Source: Geobacter sp.
Lineage (GTDB): Bacteria; Desulfobacterota; Desulfuromonadia; Geobacterales; Geobacteraceae
NCBI GenBank assembly: GCA_003857395.1
Contig: RPRC01000196.1
Location: forward strand, 1-12,248
Direction: 5' to 3'
DNA: 12,248 nucleotides
Shown: piece after piece, positions 1-7,300 of the stretch
Layout: every line of letters begins with the position of its first letter
Numbering within the stretch: the stretch's first letter is position 1
Made by a program: the position numbers and the translations under genes
The notes under the pieces: generated by a model
What the model saw: the letters and a program-made list of their open reading frames with translations, nothing else
Told to the model about the DNA's origin: nothing
Database searches by the model: none

Positions 1-97
1 AATTGGAATTTCACGCCACCCGCGAGCATAGCGCGTAAAGCACGTTCGAGTCTGTGCGTCATCGAGCACCGCGCGGTTCTTTGCAGGAGGTATGCAT

Positions 98-358
98 ATG
101 ATGAGGATCTGGAAACTCGGCAGCCTTTTTCTGGCAATGGAAATGATGGCCGGTTGCTCGACCTTTCACGAAACAGGAAATGATTTTAAAAAGGCCGGAG
201 AAAGCATCAAGGAAGACTTCAGCAAGGCCGGTCCTGCCATAAAGGAAGATTTCAAAAAGATCGGGCCGGCCATGAAAGAGGGTTTTTGCGAGATGGGCCG
301 CGATATTAAAGACACGGCCGGAGAAGCAAAGGAATCACTGAAGGAAACCTTTAAATAG
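98..358 (+). CDS. Small entericidin-like lipoprotein with 11-residue repeats
   Basis: This is a small predicted lipoprotein of 86 residues. ATG 98 is chosen over ATG 92 because AGGAGG at 85-90 sits 7 bases upstream of 98 but only 1 base upstream of 92; ATG 101 is also possible. A short basic N-terminus and hydrophobic stretch lead to M-A-G-C, with Cys20 the likely lipidated residue. A Glu inside the hydrophobic stretch (LAMEMMAGC) is unusual. The sequence after Cys (CSTFHETGNDF..AGESI) resembles the Cys-x-Thr..G-x-D..G-x-x-I pattern of EcnA/EcnB entericidin-type lipoproteins. The rest is five tandem 11-residue units (bases 182-346) of the type D-F-x-K-x-G-x-x-I-K-E, giving a charged amphipathic helix. 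The role is unknown; an envelope or stress function is a guess. The gene converges on folA. Confidence 0.7.
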   Translation: MMRIWKLGSLFLAMEMMAGCSTFHETGNDFKKAGESIKEDFSKAGPAIKEDFKKIGPAMKEGFCEMGRDIKDTAGEAKESLKETFK

Positions 359-388
359 GGGGACACTACTGGTGAAATTCCGGGATCA

Positions 389-408
389 GGGCGCGGCAAG
401 CAGCGCCC
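389..408. repeat. Hairpin between convergent genes, possible terminator
   Basis: GGGCGC at 389-394 is a perfect inverted match of GCGCCC at 403-408, with an 8-base loop. It lies between the 3' end of the lipoprotein gene and the folA stop codon (409-411). Neither strand has a T-tract after it, so a role as a bidirectional terminator is only suggested by position. Confidence 0.35.
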
Positions 409-882
409 CTACCGTACCTTCTCGTAGACGAAAAAACTGTGGGGGAGCGGCTCCGCTACCGTTTCCTGCCTTACTATGACAAAATCGCCCGGAATCTCCG
501 GAAACAGCACGTCACCTTCCAGCTGCCGATGGAGAATCGTGAGATAGATCTGGTCCGCCAGGGGCAGGAACTCCCGGTACACCTCTTCACCACCGCAAAC
601 GAAAAGCTCGTCCGCATCAGACGCCACAAACAGCACCTCATCCCGGTCATGGACCACCCGGCATCCTTCTGCCCGGTACTCACTATCCCTGGTCAGGACA
701 ATGTTCTCCCGTCCCGGAAGAGGGCCATCAAGAGTCTCGAAGGTCTTTCGTCCCATGACAACCGCATGTCCCCAGGTAAGCTCCCGAAAACGCCTTCGAT
801 CATCGGGCAGATCCCAGGGGATCCCTCCCCCCCTGCCGATAACCCGGTTTTCCGCCATGGCGACGATAAGTGATATTTTCAT
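409..882 (-). CDS. folA: Dihydrofolate reductase
   Basis: This enzyme reduces dihydrofolate to tetrahydrofolate with NADPH in the cytoplasm, supplying one-carbon carriers for thymidylate, purine and methionine synthesis. The 157-residue length is normal for chromosomal DHFR. Visible family motifs are the N-terminal strand and Met20-type loop (KISLIVAMAENRVIG), then IPWDLPDD with Trp23 and the catalytic acid Asp28, the NADPH-binding segment VVMGRKTFE, the PLPGRENIVLTR block, and the C-terminal FVCGGEEVYREFLP glycine-pair region. ATG 882 is chosen because it aligns with the start of known DHFRs. An in-frame GTG at 900 would add six residues. AGGAGA abuts ATG 882 closely, and a 7-bp tandem duplication at 886-899 puts another AGG about 10 bases upstream. 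A TATGAT-like -10 (930-935, minus strand) exists without a convincing -35. No folate-pathway partner such as thyA is adjacent in this window. Confidence 0.95.
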   Translation of the reverse strand: MKISLIVAMAENRVIGRGGGIPWDLPDDRRRFRELTWGHAVVMGRKTFETLDGPLPGRENIVLTRDSEYRAEGCRVVHDRDEVLFVASDADELFVCGGEEVYREFLPLADQIYLTILHRQLEGDVLFPEIPGDFVIVRQETVAEPLPHSFFVYEKVR

Positions 883-1187
883 TCTCCTGACACCTGACAC
901 TTGGAACCTTTCATCGAAACCCCCGAAAAATCATAAACAAACCTGATTAGTGCTATTCTTCCGCTAAGAAGATCGTCATCCCCGAATGTCTCTATCGGGG
1001 ATCCATGATTTCAGTCGGTTAGAAGCTGGATTCCCGACCAAAACCGCTTCGGGAATGATAGTTTTGGGAGCTGGCGGAAGATTGACGCTACTCAGGTAAA
1101 CAAAACTTATTTGCCACGGATGTTCAGCAATGAACACGGATAAATTCTGAAATCTTGAAAATCATTGCATGTTTTCCAAGTTCAGAC
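883..1187. other. Spacer between mutS2 end and folA start
   Basis: This stretch has no credible gene. It holds the folA ribosome binding region with a 7-bp tandem duplication (886-899), the double-hairpin palindrome at 976-1058, and a second short repeat motif at 1115-1142 where CACGGAT occurs twice 20 bases apart around a GTTCA/TGAAC inverted pair. No T-tract terminator for mutS2 was found. Confidence 0.6.
976..1058. repeat. 83-bp imperfect palindrome forming two hairpins (REP/MITE-like)
   Basis: Arms at 976-1005 and 1027-1058 are imperfect inverted copies, each beginning TCAT(C/T)CCCGAA and ending CGGG(G/A)ATCCA when read inward. Each arm can also fold alone: CCCCGA (980-985) with TCGGGG (995-1000), and TTCCCGA (1031-1037) with TCGGGAA (1049-1055). 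This cruciform architecture and the words CATTCCCGAA and GGGAATCCAG match a dispersed intergenic repeat I recall from Geobacter-like and related genomes. It lies between folA and mutS2, both on the minus strand. It could act as a transcript-end structure for mutS2 or be a non-autonomous mobile repeat. Confidence 0.65.
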
Positions 1188-3551
1188 TCATTTTATTTTC
1201 ACGACGGTTGCTCCAGCACCCCCTTCAAACGGCTCTCCGTCCCGGAACGACGCCACCAGGGGATGTCCCTCCAGATATTCTCTGACACCCCGCATCAGGG
1301 CACCGGTTCCCTTGCCGTGGACAATACGCACCTCGCCGATACCGTCCAGAGAGGCGTGGTTGAGGAACGGCTCCAGCTTCGTGAGGGCATCCTCCACCCG
1401 CAGTCCGATAAGGTGGAGTTGCAGGGGCGTCTCTTCCCTTTCGGCTTCTTTTCCTTCGGCAGCCTTGCGGCGTGATTTCTTCGCAACCTGGAGCGCGGCA
1501 CCGGTCCGCTTGCCGAGGTCAGCGACCGGAACTTCAAGCTCTTTACCAGCCGCCTGCACACGAATGCGGGCGGTTTTCACATCAACCTTTTGTACCACGG
1601 CATCAAAACCAATGCTGCGGACAAAAACCACATCCCCTTCGCGCACCTGGTCAATGGTGAGGCCGGACGCCGGATCAAACTCTCGCAGCTTCTTTTCAAC
1701 CTGCTCTTCAATAGCGACCAATTTTTTCATGGAGGTCCGGCTCCGCTCCCGCTTGGCCTCCTCCAGAATGGCATTCAACTCTCGCTTCACCCCGGCCACA
1801 ATATCCTTCGAATTCTGATACGCCTTCTCGAGGGACTCGCGCCGCTCCCGATCCCAGCCTGCCCGCCGGGCTTCCAGCAAGGCCTCCTGCTCGGCAACCT
1901 CCCGCACCCGGCGCTCCATGTCAGAGAGCGTCTCCTCATATTTCCCCCGCTGCGCCTTCAGATCATCCAGCAGCGCATGAAACTCTGATTCCATCCTGCC
2001 GATCATTCCCTGAGCCCGCTCGATCACGCTGCCCGGAAGGCCATACTTTCGCGCGATCTCCAGGGCGTGGGATTGGCCCGGTTCACCCCTTTTCAGGCGG
2101 TAGAGAGGAGTAAAGGTTTTCCGGTCGAATTCCATCGAAGCATTGACCATCCCCTCGCGGCGGTGGACAAAACCAACGATGTCGGTCAGGTGGGTGGTAG
2201 CCAGCACCAGGGCGCCCTTCTCCTGCAGATCCTGAAGCACGGCACAGGCCAGGGCCGCACCCTGGACCGGTTCCGTGCCGGTTCCCAATTCGTCCAGGAG
2301 GATCACCGATTGCTTCCCGGCCTGGGCAAGGATGGCGGAAATATTCGCCACGTGCGCGGAAAAGGTCGAAAGGCTGCTCTGAATGGATTGTTCGTCACCG
2401 ATATCGACCAAGAGGCTGGTGATGAAGGGAAAGGAAGAGGAGCCATCCGCCGGCACCGGAATGCCGGAAAGGGCCATAAGGAACAGCAAGCCCGTGGTCT
2501 TCAGGGCTATGGTCTTGCCCCCGGCATTCGGCCCGGTAATCACCATGACCGAGTCTTCATCACCCAGTGACAGGTCGAGGGGCACGGTTTTGGAGAGGCT
2601 GCCCTCCCGCTGGAGGAGCAGCAGGATCGGATGGCGGGCCTGCTGCAGCCGCAGTGGCAAACCGGCGCCGATCCGGGGCACTTCGGCTTCGATGGAATTG
2701 GCAAAAGAGGCAATGCTGTTCAGCAGATCAAGCTGGATGAGGATCGCCAGTTGCTCTTCGATCTGGTCCGAATCCTCCCGGATCCAGCTGCAGATCTCCC
2801 GCAGGATGCGGATCTCCTCCACCTTCTCTTCCGCGGTCAGGTTTTCCAGCTCATTGGCCAGCCCGATAATCTCCAGGGGCTCCATGAAGGCGGTTTCGCC
2901 GGAGTTGGAGACATCGTGCACCACACCCGGAACCTGACCCTTGGCATCCATCCGCACCGGAATAACCCAGCGCCCTCCGCGCTGGGTGACAAAATCATCC
3001 TGGAGAAAAACGGTAATATCGCGCTCCCGGACGATCTCTTCCAGCCGTTTGCGGATGCGCGCGGTCAGAGAACGTTTCCGGGTCCGCACATCGAACAGCA
3101 GCCGCGAGGCGGTATCGAGGATATTCCCCTCGGAATCGAGCGATCGCACGAGGGGATCGAGAATGTCGGGGAAACCGCTGATGGGGCCAGCCAGCTGCCG
3201 AAGAAGAGGGATATCGGTGCGATATGCCAACTGGGTGGCAATGTCGGCCAGGGTGCGCAGCAGCGGTATAAAGGCAACCAGCTCCAAGGGGGCAAGAACC
3301 GACCTCTCGGGCCGCAGTTTTTCCAAGGTCGGACGAATGTCTTTAAAGGAAGAGATGCGAAGGGCGATGCCTTGGGAGCTGAGAGTGCGAATCTCCTCCA
3401 CCATGCCGAATCGCCGGGCTATCGCTACCTCCTCCGCAAGGGGCAAAATATCGAGTACGGCATCCCGCGAAGCGCCACTGTGGCAATAGCGGGAAATTTC
3501 CTGCAAAATCCTGTCGAACTCCAGCGTGCGAACCATCTCTTTCCGAATCAT
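1188..3551 (-). CDS. mutS2: MutS2: MutS-family ATPase with C-terminal Smr domain
   Basis: MutS2 is a homodimeric MutS-like ATPase. It was long linked to suppression of recombination and more recently reported in Bacillus to bind and split collided ribosomes. Numbering from an in-frame GTG at 3554: core/lever and clamp regions about 1-330, Walker A GPNAGGKT 341-348, the MutS signature SSLSTFSAH 393-401, Walker B VILLDE 417-422, and THLTD 454-458. A charged helical linker follows at about 520-625, then a KOW-like beta domain about 638-680 and a Smr domain about 711-788 with HGKGTG 746-751. The usual LDLRG/LDLHG motif of Smr reads LHLIG (713-717), so its Asp is lost. The length (787-788) is normal. 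ATG 3551 overlaps the upstream stop as TGATG; GTG 3554 is the alternative. AGGAG at 3565-3569 lies inside the upstream gene. The family call is firm. Confidence 0.96.
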   Translation of the reverse strand: MIRKEMVRTLEFDRILQEISRYCHSGASRDAVLDILPLAEEVAIARRFGMVEEIRTLSSQGIALRISSFKDIRPTLEKLRPERSVLAPLELVAFIPLLRTLADIATQLAYRTDIPLLRQLAGPISGFPDILDPLVRSLDSEGNILDTASRLLFDVRTRKRSLTARIRKRLEEIVRERDITVFLQDDFVTQRGGRWVIPVRMDAKGQVPGVVHDVSNSGETAFMEPLEIIGLANELENLTAEEKVEEIRILREICSWIREDSDQIEEQLAILIQLDLLNSIASFANSIEAEVPRIGAGLPLRLQQARHPILLLLQREGSLSKTVPLDLSLGDEDSVMVITGPNAGGKTIALKTTGLLFLMALSGIPVPADGSSSFPFITSLLVDIGDEQSIQSSLSTFSAHVANISAILAQAGKQSVILLDELGTGTEPVQGAALACAVLQDLQEKGALVLATTHLTDIVGFVHRREGMVNASMEFDRKTFTPLYRLKRGEPGQSHALEIARKYGLPGSVIERAQGMIGRMESEFHALLDDLKAQRGKYEETLSDMERRVREVAEQEALLEARRAGWDRERRESLEKAYQNSKDIVAGVKRELNAILEEAKRERSRTSMKKLVAIEEQVEKKLREFDPASGLTIDQVREGDVVFVRSIGFDAVVQKVDVKTARIRVQAAGKELEVPVADLGKRTGAALQVAKKSRRKAAEGKEAEREETPLQLHLIGLRVEDALTKLEPFLNHASLDGIGEVRIVHGKGTGALMRGVREYLEGHPLVASFRDGEPFEGGAGATVVKIK

Positions 3552-3928
3552 CACTCTTTTTCATCTCCTGTTCCGTATTTCAGCTTTGCCCTCTTTCTTT
3601 TCTTTGCCTTTCTCTTTGCCACAGCAGCCATCTCCTTATCGCGAGGAGTCGCCTCACCGCGGAGGTGGGCAATTTTTTCCAGGAGCTCCCGACGGGCAAG
3701 AAAGCGATTCACCGACTGACTCCGGTCCGTACCGCACTTCACCTCGAGCCCGGTGGGAAGATGACGCAGATAGACGCAGCTGGAGGTCTTGTTCACATGC
3801 TGCCCCCCCTTGCCCGAAGAGCGGATGAAGCTCTCGGCGATGTCCTCTTCGCGAACTTCGAGTGCCAACATCCGCTCCTGAAGCCACCTGTTTTTTGCTT
3901 CGCTCACCGCAAAGGTGGGGAGAGACAT
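3551..3928 (-). CDS. Small GGQ release-factor-like protein (C12orf65/MTRFR type)
   Basis: This is a 125-residue protein made of the peptidyl-tRNA hydrolysis domain of class I release factors, without the codon-recognition domains. The GGQ motif is at residues 41-43 (GKGGQHVNKTSS). It is followed by a block of type CVxLxHxPTGxxVKCxxxRSxxxNRxLAR, which resembles the mitochondrial rescue factor C12orf65/MTRFR more than ArfB/YaeJ. A very basic tail (about 98-118) is typical of proteins that enter an empty ribosomal channel or bind the large subunit. The expected role is release of nascent peptide from stalled ribosomes or free 50S-peptidyl-tRNA. ATG 3928 has GGAG 6 bases upstream. Its stop TGA (3551-3553) overlaps the mutS2 start, implying translational coupling. 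ArfB-like activity cannot be excluded; the exact subfamily needs a phylogeny. Confidence 0.88.
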   Translation of the reverse strand: MSLPTFAVSEAKNRWLQERMLALEVREEDIAESFIRSSGKGGQHVNKTSSCVYLRHLPTGLEVKCGTDRSQSVNRFLARRELLEKIAHLRGEATPRDKEMAAVAKRKAKKRKRAKLKYGTGDEKE

Positions 3929-4082
3929 GGAACGCTCCGTTTATGACTTATTATGTCACATGATTGCGCTATCCTTTTCGTACCGATCATAGAACCCCGG
4001 CTGAAGACTGAAGGCCGGAGGTGGATTCGGCAAAAAGTCAACGACAGCAGCCTTATTTCATCGATACACAAGGAGGATTCCA
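3929..4082. promoter_or_regulatory. Divergent intergenic region with near-palindrome
   Basis: This 154-bp region separates the release-factor-like/mutS2 pair (-) from the small membrane protein (+) and must hold the promoter of at least one side. At 3944-3958 lies the near-palindrome TGACTTATTATGTCA, in which all but one base pair of the arms match. On the minus strand it contains CATAAT, a fair -10, but no good -35 is visible. The Shine-Dalgarno AGGAGG for the + gene is at 4071-4076. I cannot assign a regulator. Confidence 0.3.
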
Positions 4083-4295
4083 ATGGAACCATTAGTCATC
4101 TTCAGCGCAGGCCTGGTCGTCTACTGTGGATACCTCGCGATTCTGGACAGCACCAAAACCTGGCGGGTCTCTTGCATGGAAACCGCCACCAAGCGCGCAC
4201 CGGCCAAAAAACGGCACGCCGTAAGCGGCCGCCAGCGCCGGCCGACACATACGACAGAGATTCCCGTGGGCAGGCCCCTCCTGCAGAGGATCTAG
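4083..4295 (+). CDS. Hypothetical small single-pass membrane protein
   Basis: This 70-residue protein is not recognised. ATG 4083 is well supported by AGGAGG at 4071-4076, a 6-base spacing. Residues 4-21 (LVIFSAGLVVYCGYLAIL) form one hydrophobic segment of membrane-spanning length, with Cys15 inside it and Cys31 just after. The remainder, from about residue 37, is hydrophilic and strongly basic (KR, KKRH, RQRR), ending near a TAG stop at 4293-4295. The topology would put the basic tail in the cytoplasm by the positive-inside rule. It converges with the AsmA-like gene, whose stop is only 12 bases away. An antisense frame covers the same bases but has no comparable ribosome binding site. No function can be offered. 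Confidence 0.6.
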   Translation: MEPLVIFSAGLVVYCGYLAILDSTKTWRVSCMETATKRAPAKKRHAVSGRQRRPTHTTEIPVGRPLLQRI

Positions 4296-4307
4296 GAGCC
4301 TGCATTT

Positions 4308-7300
4308 CTACTGATTAATAAAAACCTCGCCGGTATCTGTCACCAGTTTCGCCGGCAGGCTGAAGAGGCGTTTGAAGATATTGAAAACACCTTTGGCCAT
4401 GGATTGGGCGGCAATACTCTTGACCTCGGGATTGTCGAGACTGCCCGTTGCCTGGAAATAAGTAGTGATCAGACTCTTGTTTTTTCCGGTCAGAACCCAG
4501 CCCACGAAGGGAAGGTGGCTGACCACCTTGTCAATGGTCTGGAGCGGCTTCACTCCCACCGTTGCCTTCATCCGCTCTTTTACCAGGTCGAACTCGCCGA
4601 CAATCGTAATGTTCATGGCATTGCTGTCGATAAACAGGTCGTTCGTGGTTACCAGCCCGTCCCGAAGGGAAAAGCTGGCGTTGATCTCGTCGTACGGCAT
4701 GCCGTCGGAAACCATGTCCGGAAGCTTGAAGGTGAAAAGCTGGGACACGTTGAGAAGGGAAAACAGTTTCGAAAGAAGCGAAAATTTCCGCAGGGTTCCC
4801 TTTTCGCAATGGAGCCGCAAGTTACCCAGCGAGGAAGCCTTGACCTCATCGAGGGTATCCCCCTTGGCAATGAGATCCCCTTCTATGGACATGGTACCGG
4901 TCAACTCGCGGTTTGTACCGAAAACCTGGAGAAGCTGGGCTGCCGCGATGTTTTTCAGCTGCAAAGACGTCTGATAGCGGGGACCACCCGTTGCCCCGAA
5001 ATCAACTCTGCCGCTTCCGGTAAACTGGCCTCCCAGCACACTGCACCTGGCTCCCTCAATATAGAGAATTTTCTGCGCAAGATGGACATCCGACTTCAGG
5101 TTCTTGAATTCCACCTGATCAAACCTGCCAGCCTCAGCGTTTACGGAAGCGCGGAAGGAGCTTCTTCCGGCACCACCTTTCACACGGGTGTCCCGCTCAA
5201 GCCCTGCCAGCAGACCCACATCCGCCATATCCAGATACTCCGCGTCAAGATCCAGGTCGACCTTTGGATTCCGCAGATCCCTCACCGTACCACTCGCCCG
5301 GATCACAGACCTGTTGATCTTGCCCGATAAGGACGTGATGGACAAGCTGTCATCCTGGAGGGAAAGGGAGCCCCTGAGCTGTTCAACGGCAACTTTCTCT
5401 ACCGGCGAACGCAGTCCCAGGTCGGCGAGATCAACCGAAGGAGAGGAAAAATCAAACCTGACATTCGGCGCGGCAAACCCCGTCAGGGCCCCGCTGCCGG
5501 TAAACGTGGAACTGCCCAGGCGGGCGGTAAGATTCGATGTCTTCAGGGACTCTCCGCTGAACCCCAAGGTGCCGTTGATATTTGTCAGTGACTTCATGGA
5601 TTCGACCGGTTTAAAGGAAGCACCGGCAAGGGCAATCTCTCCGCCGAGAAGCGGCCCGCCGCCCCTCTCTCCGCCCCCGGTTCCATGCAGGGACAAGTGG
5701 ACCTTGCCGGCAGGCTTATACTTCGCGAGGCGGGGAAATCGTGCGGCAACACCTTGGATCGGAAAGTTATTGGACCTGACGGTAAAAGACAGCGGACGTT
5801 CTTTTTCCGACTGATACTCAGCGGAACCGCTTACCATCAGCGGCATCATGTCAATGCGGAATATCGGGATCCTGGCCCCTTGATCACTGAGGATCGACTG
5901 AAAAAAGAGGTGGTTGGCAAGGCCCGCCTCTTTCACCACGAAATCACGATAGTAGTAGGCGGCACTGGAGAGGTCCCAACTGCCGGTAAGTGCGTATCCG
6001 GAAGTGGGCCCGCTTCCCTGCAGAGAAAGGGTTGAATCTCCGCTGAAGCCGGAGTATTTCCTTTTTTCCTGCCCCAGCAGCCAGAACACCTCGGCGGGGC
6101 GGGGTTTCATGGTCATGGTAAAGGGATAGCCGCAGGGCTGCATCAGGGGATAGTCGGTTATCCGGCCTTCGAGAGTGAAGGGAGAACCGCCGAAATTACC
6201 CTGCATGCCGCTGAGAATAAAATCTTTGCCGCGCATCTCCAGCTGCCCCTTGATACCGTTGAAGGTCGGCACCTCCGGCCCATAGCTGACCAGCCCCTTG
6301 TCCACGGTTCCGCGGATCGCAAGGACGTTGTAATTAGTGCCCTTTTCCATATGGGCGATCTGGCTGACCCGCCCGATCAGGCTCCCCTTCTCGAGCTGAT
6401 AGGTGCCGCCCTTGATGTGATCTTCGATATAGTGGGAGGCATCGTCGGCAATGATCCCATAGGGAATGTACCCGGCAAAATCCTCCAGACGGAAGAAGGA
6501 GGTCTTCGCCCGGGCTTCAATGAAGATATCGCCGCTGCCGATGTCCTTCAGCAGACAGCTCCCCTTCACGTTCAGCGCATCCATGTTCAGGTTCAGAGAG
6601 GTTACCTTGATATCGCGTGGCGAGAGATCCATGGCATATTTGAAGGAGAGATCTTTCGGCGTCAGGACTGCGTGGAAGATCTGCGGATAATCGAAACGCA
6701 GGCCTCGGATCTCCATCGATCCCTTGGAAGTAAATTCCGTCAGTTTCCCCTTGAAGGTCGAATCCATCTCCAGCCGCCCGAGTATCTTGCGGAAGGGGAC
6801 GTAACGGGCATAGTAGTCCCAGAAATGATCGGCAACCAGGTTTTTGGCCGCCACGGAACCTTCAAAGGCTGTCTCCAACAGAGGTTTCCCTTCAGCCGCG
6901 GGGGTCAGCTTGCCGTTCAAGCGTATCTCGCCGGGTTCCCGCCCCTGCAGAACAGAGGCCGAGAGTTTGAAATCGCTGGTTTTCCCTCGGGCAAAACGGT
7001 GGATGGAAAGATCAAGCGCATCGAGAGTCGTCACAACTTCCCCCGGACCGGTACCGCGATCGGAAAACCGGAGTTTTCCGTCCTTCACCCGGATGCCGCG
7101 GATCTGGAGAGAAACCGCTTTACCCGTGCCCTCAAGGAGATCGCTGATGTTAAAAATACCGCTGCGATCCCGCGTCAGGACGGCAGACGGTTTTTCCAGC
7201 GAGATTCCCCGCAGCACCAGATGCTTATCAAGCAGGGGCAGCAGGGCAATACGGAAGGTCAGCTTGTCAGCGGTGAGAAGAGGCGCCGAGCCGTCTCTTT

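Noticed and set aside
98..358. CRISPR or DNA-level tandem array in the 33-base repeats
   Set aside because: The units are similar as protein but diverged as DNA and lie in frame inside a coding region, so this is a protein repeat.
439..873. 144-residue + strand frame
   Set aside because: It lies entirely antisense to folA, whose motifs are unmistakable.
3343..3564. 73-residue minus-strand frame starting at ATG 3564
   Set aside because: The ATG directly abuts GGAG with no spacing, and the frame is internal to mutS2.
2631..3719. 362-residue open frame on the + strand
   Set aside because: It is antisense to mutS2 and the GGQ gene, both firmly identified. The long frame follows from codon bias on the other strand.
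4102..4305. 67-residue minus-strand frame
   Set aside because: It is antisense to the 70-residue membrane protein, which has the strong ribosome binding site.
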